A model generated the notes under the pieces. That model was given only the letters and a program-made list of their open reading frames with translations. It was not told where the DNA came from and searched no databases. The position numbers and the translations under genes are program-made. This document shows positions 27,038 to 33,425 of a stretch of DNA of 43,442 bases, one piece after another. Positions within the stretch are counted from its first letter, which is position 1; every line of letters starts with the position of its first letter. This DNA is from Pseudomonadota bacterium (lineage in GTDB: Bacteria; Pseudomonadota; Alphaproteobacteria; Sphingomonadales; Sphingomonadaceae): assembly GCA_023417515.1 (NCBI GenBank), contig JAEZFL010000069.1, positions 1-43,442 of the forward strand. Direction: 5' to 3'.

Positions 27038-27525
27038 TCCGTCCGCCGCGTGATCCTCATCGCGCCGCGCTTCGCCTGCGCCGCAATCCGTTCCTTCACG
27101 CGCGCCAAAAGCCAGTCGGGCACGGCTCCGTAGAAGGGGCTGCCGTGTGCCAGCGGCCGTATGTCAGGACCCTTCCAGGTGAAGCGATTGACCTCGCTCG
27201 TTACGATCCAGCTCCGCTCGCGATCGAGCCCGAGGTCGCGCTTCACGACGGCAGGCAACTCGATGGCGGCCGTGCCCGTCTCGGGTGCGCTATGGGTGAC
27301 CGGTGCAACGATCAGCTGCGGCCGTGGCCCTCCGACTTCTATCGCCAGCACCACCACGACCGGCCGGTGCTTCAATCCCTCTTCCTGCCCCTTCACCGCC
27401 TCGCGCGCCCACAGATAGGAATAGGAAAGGACGTCACCCGGCGTCGGGATTGGCCAGCCGTCGCCCGGCTTCCCTGGACCGCTCGCCCGGTTCGGCGTTG
27501 AGGATGGCTTCGAGCGTTTCGTCAT
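27034..27525 (-). CDS. PemK/MazF-family toxin-like protein
   Basis: A 163-residue protein of the PemK/MazF type, toxins that are usually endoribonucleases. Family features are PTPGDVLSYSYLWAREA, then KHRPVVVVLAIEV and APVTHSAPE, then ERSWIVTSEVNRFTWKGPD. The N-terminal 25 residues (MTKRSKPSSTPNRASGPG) are extra, because the only start codon lies 92 bases inside the antitoxin gene. A GAGGAC lies just before this ATG. Translation is therefore tied to the upstream antitoxin. RNase activity is expected from the family only. Confidence 0.85.
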   Translation of the reverse strand: MTKRSKPSSTPNRASGPGKPGDGWPIPTPGDVLSYSYLWAREAVKGQEEGLKHRPVVVVLAIEVGGPRPQLIVAPVTHSAPETGTAAIELPAVVKRDLGLDRERSWIVTSEVNRFTWKGPDIRPLAHGSPFYGAVPDWLLARVKERIAAQAKRGAMRITRRTE

Positions 27526-27715
27526 CCAAGTCCTCGGTCCGGATCACCTGGCGGTCCCGCCGCTTCAACCGCTCATATTCTTTGAGCGATAGCATCACGA
27601 CGCGCGTGCGCCCGTGCCGCTGGATTCCCACCGGCCGCTGCATCGCCTCGTCCGTGTAGAAGCCGAAGCGGCTCGCCACGTCCTTGGCCGACACTTCGAG
27701 AAGGGGTTCTGCCAT
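27434..27715 (-). CDS. Phd/YefM-type antitoxin
   Basis: A 93-residue antitoxin: EVSAKDVASRFGFYTDEAMQ, then RPVGIQRHGRTRVVMLSLKEYERLKRRDRQV fits the Phd/YefM DNA-binding fold, and the acidic C-terminus (EDLDDETLEAILNAEPGE) should bind and neutralise the toxin. It starts at 27715 and its last 30 codons overlap the toxin gene in another frame. Two palindromes lie in its promoter and are likely operator sites for autoregulation. Confidence 0.85.
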   Translation of the reverse strand: MAEPLLEVSAKDVASRFGFYTDEAMQRPVGIQRHGRTRVVMLSLKEYERLKRRDRQVIRTEDLDDETLEAILNAEPGERSREAGRRLANPDAG

Positions 27716-27735
27716 AACAGCGACTCTCCAGCAAA

Positions 27736-27799
27736 TAGCCATTTTGGCTATAGCACAGAATATAACGCAGCGGCATATTTTGTAAGCGGAGCGCTTACA
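27736..27799 (-). promoter_or_regulatory. Toxin-antitoxin promoter with two palindromic operators
   Basis: On the minus strand CTTACA (27781-27786) and TATATT (27759-27764) are 16 bases apart and fit a sigma-70 type promoter. Two perfect inverted repeats frame it: TGTAAGCG-GAG-CGCTTACA at 27781-27799, over the -35, and TAGCCA-TTT-TGGCTA at 27736-27750, just after the -10. The second starts 20 bases before the antitoxin ATG. Typical layout for repression by a Phd-type antitoxin. Confidence 0.7.
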
Positions 27800-27957
27800 C
27801 ACTGCCGCTTTGTCCGCATGGCCAACCGCACTGAGCTCAAACCCTTCGGGAAGCGCGGCACGGCCGCAGGAGCGGACTCGGGCAGCGCCCCAAACCGCAA
27901 CCATTCCGCCCCCCAAACATTCCTCTCTCATCCCACACGGACGACAGGAGAGGGCGT

Positions 27958-28353
27958 ATGCGTCTCGCGTTTCTGGCCACGGCCACGGCCGCCGCGGCGA
28001 TGGTTGGCGGCTGCACCACCTATGACGACGGCTACCGCTATCGCGGCTACAGCGCCTACGACTATAACCGGCCCGATCCGCGCTACGGCGGCTATTATGC
28101 CGACCGCTATTATCGCCCGGGCAATCCCTATGTGTTGCGCTATAACGACCGCATCTATCGCGGCCGCGACGGCCGCTATTATTGCCGGCGCCCGGACGGC
28201 ACCACCGGCCTCGTCGTCGGCGCAGCGGTCGGCGGGACGCTCGGCGCGATCATCGCTCCCGGCGGATCCGAAGTGCTCGGCGCCCTGATCGGCGGCGCGG
28301 CCGGAGCCGCCCTCGGCCGCGAGATCGAGCGCGGCGAGGTCCGCTGCCGCTGA
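27958..28353 (+). CDS. Glycine-zipper 2TM lipoprotein
   Basis: A 131-residue lipoprotein. The signal peptide ends in MVGGC (Cys19). The middle is very rich in Tyr, Arg and Asp (YRYRGYSAYDYNR, RYGGYYADRYYRPG). The C-terminal part is a glycine zipper (GLVVGAAVGGTLGAI, EVLGALIGGAAGAALGREIE), as in SlyB/Rickettsia 17-kDa-like outer membrane proteins. A GACAGGAGAGG ribosome site precedes the ATG. Probably an envelope structural lipoprotein. Confidence 0.85.
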   Translation: MRLAFLATATAAAAMVGGCTTYDDGYRYRGYSAYDYNRPDPRYGGYYADRYYRPGNPYVLRYNDRIYRGRDGRYYCRRPDGTTGLVVGAAVGGTLGAIIAPGGSEVLGALIGGAAGAALGREIERGEVRCR

Positions 28354-28381
28354 CGGGCTTACGGCAACGGCGCATCATTCC

Positions 28382-28398
28382 GATTACGGTGACAGTGC
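28382..28398. repeat. 17-base repeat, copy 2
   Basis: GATTACGGTGACAGTGC, identical to 27005-27021 in the same orientation. It sits seven bases before the stop of the zinc-ribbon gene on the minus strand. The duplicated gene fragment and this repeat may mark the ends of an older rearrangement. Confidence 0.75.
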
Positions 28399-28404
28399 TA
28401 ATTG

Positions 28405-28821
28405 TCACACCCTTACCTCCCGCGCCATCCGCTTCCGCTCCCGCTCGTCCGCATAGGCCCAGCGCGTCGCGTTCACTCCCGGCGGGCAGGGCGGCACTCC
28501 GCCCGGCCCTTCCGGCGGGGGCTCGTGGTCGCTGGGGCGGGTGCCGATCAGCCAGCGGGGCATGTCCTCGCCGCTGAGGCACAGGAAGGGGTACAACGGC
28601 CCGCTCACTGCCACGAACATCCCGCGCGCCCGGCACTTCGACGCCTTGCACCGTGCCCCGCGCCCGATCAGGCTCCACGCCCGCCCGCGCATCATCGCGA
28701 TGGCCTCCAGGTCGACGTCATAGACCCGCTTGCAAGCCGGACAGGCGAACCGAACGATCGCCTCCGCCTCGATCACGACGCGCCTGCGGGCGGCCAGGGC
28801 ATGTCTACAAGGGACTTGCAT
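28405..28821 (-). CDS. Zinc-ribbon protein of unknown function
   Basis: A protein of up to 138 residues with a four-cysteine ribbon: FACPACKRVYDVD and CKASKCRARG. The C-terminal half (DMPRWLIGTRPSDHEPPPEG, WAYADERERKRMAREVRV) is also found in the fragment at 26368-26590. The start may be the ATG at 28821 or the GTG at 28776; the latter leaves more room for a divergent promoter. It is paired head to head with the HTH-like gene at 28850. Small zinc-ribbon proteins next to such a partner occur in sphingomonads as I recall, but no function is known to me. Confidence 0.65.
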   Translation of the reverse strand: MQVPCRHALAARRRVVIEAEAIVRFACPACKRVYDVDLEAIAMMRGRAWSLIGRGARCKASKCRARGMFVAVSGPLYPFLCLSGEDMPRWLIGTRPSDHEPPPEGPGGVPPCPPGVNATRWAYADERERKRMAREVRV

Positions 28822-28822
28822 T

Positions 28823-28863
28823 TATGAACCAAATGGGTTATCGCGTGATATGGGTTATGAACC
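28823..28863. promoter_or_regulatory. Direct repeats between divergent zinc-ribbon and HTH genes
   Basis: TATGAACC occurs at 28823-28830 and 28856-28863, and ATGGGTTAT at 28833-28841 and 28850-28858. AACC and GGTT also face each other in inverted order. The repeats sit on the presumed start of the plus-strand gene and could be an operator, or the start could be elsewhere. Confidence 0.35.
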
Positions 28864-29473
28864 TCGGGCAGATGGGGAGGAGCGCGACTGGCTGCTCGAG
28901 TTCGAGCCGGTGCCGCGCAAGAACGTGATGACCCGCGGGTGGACGGTGAAGAAGCAGCGCGGCTTCATCGCGGCGCTTCGCGAGAGCGGGTCGGTGCGGC
29001 TTGCGACCGAGGCGGTCGGGATGGGCTATGAAGGAGTGTACAAGCTTCGCCACGCGCCGGGCGGGGCGGACTTCGCGCGGGCGTGGGACGAGGCGGTCGG
29101 GATCGCCGCGCAGCGGGTCCGCGACGTGTTCATCGACCAGAATATCCACGGCATCCCCGAGACGGTGGTGATCGGCAAGGACGTCGTCGTCGAGCGGCGG
29201 CGGTTCAACCACCGGTCGATGATGTGGGTGCTGCAGCACCATATGCCGCACCTCTATCCGGGCGGATCGACGGCCTACCGGCGCGGCTGGGGCGGGCGCG
29301 GCGTGCCAGGCCAGGAGGAGCCGGCGATCGAGGAGGTTCGCCGCGAAGTGCTCGACCGGGTCGCGGCGATCGAGCGCCACGAGATGCGGGCGATCGCCGC
29401 CGACCCCGCCAAGCGCGCCGCCTGGGAGCTGCTCAACGGGCCGCGCGACTGGGACGGCGACGGCGAGGGGTGA
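28850..29473 (+). CDS. HTH-domain protein resembling phage small-terminase-like regulators
   Basis: A 207-residue protein. Residues about 25-75 (GWTVKKQRGFIAALRESGSV, RLATEAVGMGYEGVYKLRHAPGG, ADFARAWDEAV) look like a helix-turn-helix of the kind seen in terminase small subunits and related chromosomal proteins, with one round of nucleic-acid binding predicted. The rest is Arg/Glu rich with HRSMMWVLQHHMPHLYP. It is divergent from the zinc-ribbon gene. No large terminase or other phage gene is near. The start at 28850 has a poor ribosome site, so it is uncertain. Confidence 0.65.
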   Translation: MGYEPRADGEERDWLLEFEPVPRKNVMTRGWTVKKQRGFIAALRESGSVRLATEAVGMGYEGVYKLRHAPGGADFARAWDEAVGIAAQRVRDVFIDQNIHGIPETVVIGKDVVVERRRFNHRSMMWVLQHHMPHLYPGGSTAYRRGWGGRGVPGQEEPAIEEVRREVLDRVAAIERHEMRAIAADPAKRAAWELLNGPRDWDGDGEG

Positions 29474-29583
29474 TCGGGCTCCGGGAACCGGCGCCGGTCG
29501 GCGCAGCGCGGATTAACCCGATTTCCCCGCAACATCCTGAGCCGCCGTCCGTTTTGCCCGCGCACGAACCTTCGGAGGCAAGC

Positions 29584-30039
29584 ATGTCCACCAATACCGA
29601 CATTTCGAAACTCGACGATCTCATCCACACCGTCATCGACAGCATCAAGGGCTTCGAGAACAGCGCCGAGGACGCGCCCGACGGCCGCTTCGCGGCCTTC
29701 TTCCGCGACATGGCGCGCGAGCGCCGCGAGGTCGTCCAGACCCTCCAGGCGCACAGCCGGGCGCTCGGCGGCACCCCGACCGAGCAGGGCTCGGTCGCCG
29801 GCACGCTTCACCGCCGCTGGGAGGATCTCCGCTCGGCGCTCGGCGGCGGCAGCGACAAGGCGGTGATCGAGGAGGTCGAGCGTGGCGAGGACTATCTGAA
29901 GGAAGAGTTCGAGCGCGCGATGAACGACACCAACATCTCGGAGGAGACCCGAGCCGTCATCCGCAGCTGCTACGACTCGGTGCGCCGCGGCCACGACACC
30001 GCCCGCGATCTGAAGCGCCAGTTCGAAGGCGCGATGTGA
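29584..30039 (+). CDS. PA2169/DUF2383 four-helix-bundle protein
   Basis: A 151-residue all-helical protein matching the PA2169-type DUF2383 family, a ferritin-like four-helix bundle. Visible blocks: LDDLIHTVIDSIKGFENSAED, FRDMARERREVVQTLQ, EVERGEDYLKEEFERAM, SCYDSVRRGHDTARDLK. A GGAGG ribosome site precedes the ATG. Genes of this family are often stress-induced in Alphaproteobacteria; the molecular role is unknown. Confidence 0.88.
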   Translation: MSTNTDISKLDDLIHTVIDSIKGFENSAEDAPDGRFAAFFRDMARERREVVQTLQAHSRALGGTPTEQGSVAGTLHRRWEDLRSALGGGSDKAVIEEVERGEDYLKEEFERAMNDTNISEETRAVIRSCYDSVRRGHDTARDLKRQFEGAM

Positions 30040-30076
30040 CCTGGGTCGGGGCGCGGCTCATCCCCGCGCCCCGATC

Positions 30077-30096
30077 GCCCGGGTTTCCGGGCTTTT
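30077..30096 (+). terminator. Rho-independent terminator
   Basis: GCCCGG-GTTT-CCGGGC followed by TTTT (30093-30096). A second GC-rich stem, CGGGGCGCGG with CCGCGCCCCG, lies just upstream at 30047-30073. Both follow the PA2169-like gene. Confidence 0.65.
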
Positions 30097-30265
30097 CCGC
30101 TCATTCGGCCGCCTTGATCGAGGTCAAGCCGGACCTAAGGCACATCTGCTATAACCGTCCCATCGCCGGTCACCTTCTCGTGAGCATATCGGCGCCTGAG
30201 AGACAGGGCGGACGCTTGTTCCCGCCATCGTTCGTGCTCCCGCTTGCAATGTCGGAGCCGAATCC

Positions 30266-30442
30266 ATGGACCTCACTTATTACCGGGAACGCGAGAAGCA
30301 GGAACGCGCCTTCGCCGCCCAGGCCTTGAGCCCGGGCGCCCGCCAGGCCCATCTCGACCTCGCCGAACGCTATCGCGCCGTCATCGAGGCGCATGAGCAG
30401 CTCGAGCAGCTCGGCGAGATCCGGCCCAGCACCGCCGCCTAG
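30266..30442 (+). CDS. Small MDLxYY-family protein (paralogue of 10963-11175)
   Basis: A 58-residue charged helical protein: MDLTYYREREKQERAFAAQ, then SPGARQAHLDLAERYRAVIE. It shares the MDL-x-YY, RE, ER, AR-x-AH, LAE-x-YR frame with the protein at 10963-11175. Its stop overlaps the end of the convergent permease-like gene by four bases. Not recognised functionally. Confidence 0.75.
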   Translation: MDLTYYREREKQERAFAAQALSPGARQAHLDLAERYRAVIEAHEQLEQLGEIRPSTAA

Positions 30443-30837
30443 CGCCGCGCGATCAGCCGCCGAACCGCGGCGATATGGTGCCCTTCGGCGCCATATTGCC
30501 GCTCCAGGTCCGTCAGCACCGCGCCCAGCTCGCGCTCGCTCAGATGCTCCACTCCGATGAACTCGTTGCGGGCGCCCTCGACCGCCCGGATCAGCTCGTC
30601 GAGCTTGGCCTGAAGCGCGCTCGCGTCGCGGTTCTGGGCGCTCTGGATGAGGAACACCATCAGGAAGGTGACGATGGTGGTGCCGGTGTTGATCACCAGC
30701 TGCCAGGTGTCCGACCAGGCGAAGACCGGCCCGCTCACCCCCCAGATGATCACGATCGCAAGCGCCAGCACGAAGGCGAGTGGCTGCCCCGCCGCGCGTG
30801 CCACCCTCGCTCCCACCGTCTCGAACAGCCTGTCCAT
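30439..30837 (-). CDS. Low affinity iron permease family protein
   Basis: A 132-residue small membrane protein. Two hydrophobic segments (FVLALAIVIIWGVSGPVFA and TTIVTFLMVFLIQSAQNRD) are followed by a charged helical tail (LQAKLDELIRAVEGARNEFIGVE, LSERELGAVL). The pattern NTGTTIVTFLMVFLIQ-x-x-QNRD is the hallmark of this family, named after yeast Fet4-like permeases. Iron transport has not been shown for such short bacterial versions. Confidence 0.88.
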   Translation of the reverse strand: MDRLFETVGARVARAAGQPLAFVLALAIVIIWGVSGPVFAWSDTWQLVINTGTTIVTFLMVFLIQSAQNRDASALQAKLDELIRAVEGARNEFIGVEHLSERELGAVLTDLERQYGAEGHHIAAVRRLIARR

Positions 30838-30884
30838 GCCCGCCTCCCTCGTCGCCTCGCGAGACTAGCGCATCGTCCCCCAAG

Positions 30885-30916
30885 GCAGAAAGGCCGCCCG
30901 GTCGCCCGGACGGCCT
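30885..30916 (-). terminator. Terminator after the Q-rich gene
   Basis: On the minus strand AGGCCGTCCGGGCGACCGGG pairs over a GC-rich stem (AGGCCG with CGGCCT) and is followed by TTTCTG. It lies downstream of the Q-rich gene. Confidence 0.6.
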
Positions 30917-30938
30917 CCTGGTGCAGCTGCGGCGCGGC

Positions 30939-31157
30939 CTAGCGCTGCGATTCGTTCGACTGGCCGCCCATCTGGCCGCCGCTCAGCCTGTCGCTGTCCT
31001 GCTGGCGTGCGCGGTCCTGGTCGTCCTGCTGCTCCTGCTGGCGATTCTGGTCCATGCCGCCGCCCTGCTGGCGGTTGCGGTCCTGGTCCTGCTGTTGCTG
31101 CTGCTGGCGCTGGCGATCCTGGTCGCCCTGCTGGCGGTTGTTGTCCTGGTTGTTCAT
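30939..31157 (-). CDS. Small Q/D/R-rich low-complexity protein
   Basis: A 72-residue very hydrophilic protein made of Gln, Asp, Arg and Asn: repeats such as DQDRQRQQQQQQDQDRNRQQ and GGGMDQNRQQ. It has no hydrophobic core and is probably disordered. GGGAG before the ATG at 31157 and a terminator downstream support a real gene. Similar to small stress-associated disordered proteins near OsmC and DUF2383 genes in sphingomonads (recalled, not searched). Confidence 0.7.
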   Translation of the reverse strand: MNNQDNNRQQGDQDRQRQQQQQQDQDRNRQQGGGMDQNRQQEQQDDQDRARQQDSDRLSGGQMGGQSNESQR

Positions 31158-31336
31158 TTCAGGCTCCCATTGGTTGAAGCCCCCCCATGCCCGCCTTGGC
31201 GGGTCTGCAGTATCAACGGTCCGGCCTGGGCGCCGTTCCGGCTTCCGGCGCGCGCCATCTTCCGCCTGCCGCATTGCAACCGATGGCCCGCCGCATCGGT
31301 TCGGACTGCACCACTCATCACCAGCAGGAGGGCAAT

Positions 31337-31765
31337 ATGATCACCCGCACCGCCACCGCGCGCTACGAAGGGCTCGGCAAGGCCGGTAAGGGCCGGGTCT
31401 CGACCGGTTCCGGAGTGCTCGCCGACCAGGGCTACAGCTTCGGCACCCGCTTCGAGGGCGAGCCCGGCACCAATCCCGAGGAGCTCATCGCCGCCGCCCA
31501 CGCGGCCTGCTTCACCATGGCGCTGTCCTTCGCGCTGGCCAAGGAAGGCTTCACCGACGGGACTCTCGAGACCAGCGCCAAGGTGCGACTCGAGCCGGAA
31601 GGCGAGGGATTCAAGGTCAGCCGCTCCGACCTCACCCTGCGCGCCAACGTCCCCGGGATCGACGAAGCGCGCTTCCGTGACGTCGCCGAAGGAGCCAAGG
31701 CCAATTGCCCGATCTCCAAATTGCTCAATGCCGAGATCGGCCTCGACTACAGCCTGAGCAGCTAG
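31337..31765 (+). CDS. OsmC-family peroxiredoxin
   Basis: A 142-residue OsmC/Ohr-type protein that reduces organic hydroperoxides. The two redox cysteines are at 58 (AAAHAACFTMALSF) and 124 (KANCPISKLL), the family arrangement. The ATG at 31337 is preceded by CAGGAGGG. The longer open frame upstream is not family-like. Belongs to the osmotic/oxidative stress gene group in this part of the window. Confidence 0.93.
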   Translation: MITRTATARYEGLGKAGKGRVSTGSGVLADQGYSFGTRFEGEPGTNPEELIAAAHAACFTMALSFALAKEGFTDGTLETSAKVRLEPEGEGFKVSRSDLTLRANVPGIDEARFRDVAEGAKANCPISKLLNAEIGLDYSLSS

Positions 31766-31986
31766 CGCCGGCTGTCGCCGCCGGGGCTCGCCGCGCCGCC
31801 CGGGCCGGTGCCGCCATGCTGGCCCGAAGGCCCGCCGCCGCCGGTTTCGCCGCGATCCGGAGCGGTCCCGGAACCGGTCATCGCTCGTCCGGCGCCTTCT
31901 CCCAGAGTCTCGCCCATCGTCGGGGCCGAGGCGCCGTCTTCGGACTCGCCGGGAGCCTTGTCGTTGTCGGTTCGGGTGTCGGCCAT
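31762..31986 (-). CDS. Small Gly/Thr-rich disordered protein
   Basis: A 74-residue hydrophilic protein (MADTRTDNDKAPGESEDGAS, ETGGGGPSGQHGG). It overlaps the OsmC gene end by four bases on the opposite strand. An in-frame GTG three codons upstream also exists. Low complexity makes it hard to judge; it may be spurious, but the composition is like other small stress proteins here. Confidence 0.5.
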   Translation of the reverse strand: MADTRTDNDKAPGESEDGASAPTMGETLGEGAGRAMTGSGTAPDRGETGGGGPSGQHGGTGPGGAASPGGDSRR

Positions 31987-32039
31987 GCGAATCACCGTCG
32001 TTGCGACGGGTCAACGCGGCTCGGCCGCTCTCGTTCAGA

Positions 32040-32070
32040 CCGCCGCCCGCCCACGCCGAGCGGGCGGCGG
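32040..32070 (-). terminator. GC-rich hairpin after the DUF4383 gene
   Basis: CCGCCGCCCGC (32040-32050) pairs with GCGGGCGGCGG (32060-32070) around a nine-base loop. It lies nine bases beyond the stop of the minus-strand DUF4383 gene. There is no T run. Confidence 0.45.
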
Positions 32071-32078
32071 ATCCCAGG

Positions 32079-32486
32079 TCAGGCCGTGACGGTCGTCTCG
32101 CGGTGCATGAAGCCGAAATAGGCGGCGACGATCGCCAGCACAGCATGAAGCCACACGTCGTTGCCGTGCAGCGGCACGAGGCCGAACAGGGTGTTGGTCT
32201 GCGGCAGAAGGCCGAGCACGGTGAGAAGCGCGTAGATCACCGCGACGGCGCGGAAATAGCCGATCGAACCGCCGACCGAGCGATAGGCGGCGAGGCCCCA
32301 CAGTCCGAACAGGATGTGAACCACATTGTGCAGAAGGTTCACCGGGAACAGCCCCAGCAACATGGCCGAGTTCTGGGTCATGGTGAGACCCTCGTGAGTC
32401 GCGGGCTCGGCCGTTGCCGGCACGAAGCCGAGAATGCCGACGGCGAGGAATACGATTCCGAACAGAAGTGCGACAGTACGAACCAT
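32079..32486 (-). CDS. DUF4383 membrane protein
   Basis: A 135-residue membrane protein with four hydrophobic segments: VALLFGIVFLAVGILGFVP, AMLLGLFPVNLLHNVVHILFG, FRAVAVIYALLTVLGLLP and WLHAVLAIVAAYFGF. The family pattern NLLHNVVHILFG...G and the final HRE are seen. Expected in stress-linked gene groups; function unknown. GGGGAGG ribosome site. Confidence 0.85.
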   Translation of the reverse strand: MVRTVALLFGIVFLAVGILGFVPATAEPATHEGLTMTQNSAMLLGLFPVNLLHNVVHILFGLWGLAAYRSVGGSIGYFRAVAVIYALLTVLGLLPQTNTLFGLVPLHGNDVWLHAVLAIVAAYFGFMHRETTVTA

Positions 32487-32614
32487 GGCAAAACCTCCCC
32501 TAACAGGCTTCCAGAGTACGCCAGCCCGCGTGCACTTCTGCGGGCGATGGGCGGAGCCTAGTCGTTGTGGAACCGCAATGGAAGTAGCGCGCTTCGGGGC
32601 GTTCCGGCGCGGGC

Positions 32615-33361
32615 CTATTCCATGAAGGGCGGGTTGGGGATGGCCCTCGTGCCGGCGTGGAGCAGGTCGGACCAGCGTTTCGACACGTCGTTGAAATAGG
32701 CATCGTCGCGCTCGACCCGGTGCGTGAGGATCGGCCGCTTGCGGTCGCTCGGCATGACCATCAGGTCGATCGGCCGTGCCACCCCCAGGTTCGACGCCAT
32801 CGCCGCGTCGAACGACAGGAAGCCGCATTTCACCGCGTCGGCGAGCGGCGTGTCGGCGCGCACCTCGCGGTCGAGGATCGGCCGGCCATATTTGGTCTCG
32901 CCGATCTGGAAGAAGGGCACTTCCGGCTTGCACTGGATGAAGTTGCCGGCGTCGTACATCAGGAACAAGGCAGGGGGTTGCTTGCCGATTCGGCCGCCGA
33001 GCAGGATCGCCGAGCTCGCCGATATGTTGAGGCTCTCGAGCGCTCTTCCGACGCTTCGGCCGGCGATCTGGATCGCCTCCCCGACCAGCTGGGCGGCACG
33101 GAACATGGTGCCGCAATCCTCGAGTGCGCGCCTGAGGCCGCCCTCCGGCCCCTCCGCGGGTAGGCCTTCGCGGATCAGGGTCATCACCGTCTGGGTGATC
33201 GACAGATTGCCCGCGGTGCAGGCGTAGATGGTCCGGTCGGGCCCCTCGGCGAGCAGGTGGAGCTTGCGGTACATCGAGAAATTGTCGACGCCCGCATTGG
33301 TGCGGGTGTCGGCCATCATGATCAGCCCATCGTCGAGCAGCATCCCCAGGCAATAGGTCAT
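32615..33361 (-). CDS. Anbu-type proteasome-like protease
   Basis: A 248-residue member of the Ntn-hydrolase/20S beta-subunit superfamily, matching the bacterial Anbu family. The chain starts MTYCLGMLLDDGLIMMADTR, so Thr2 becomes the N-terminal nucleophile after Met removal, with Asp18 and Arg/Lys in the usual places (ADTRTNAG, YRKLHLL). Other blocks are ACTAGNLSITQ and GGRIGKQPPALFLMYDAGNF. It is the last gene of the ATP-grasp/alpha-E/transglutaminase cluster, separated by 64 bases with a repeat-like fragment. The natural substrate is unknown. Confidence 0.9.
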   Translation of the reverse strand: MTYCLGMLLDDGLIMMADTRTNAGVDNFSMYRKLHLLAEGPDRTIYACTAGNLSITQTVMTLIREGLPAEGPEGGLRRALEDCGTMFRAAQLVGEAIQIAGRSVGRALESLNISASSAILLGGRIGKQPPALFLMYDAGNFIQCKPEVPFFQIGETKYGRPILDREVRADTPLADAVKCGFLSFDAAMASNLGVARPIDLMVMPSDRKRPILTHRVERDDAYFNDVSKRWSDLLHAGTRAIPNPPFME

Positions 33362-33425
33362 CCCGATTTCCCCTCGGTCCCTCCAGGAGTCGTTGCTGCG
33401 CTTCTCGCAATGACGGGCGCGAAAG

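Noticed and set aside
28850..29473. Prophage terminase small subunit
   Set aside because: The HTH region looks terminase-like, but no large terminase, portal, capsid or integrase gene occurs nearby, so a prophage call is not supported.
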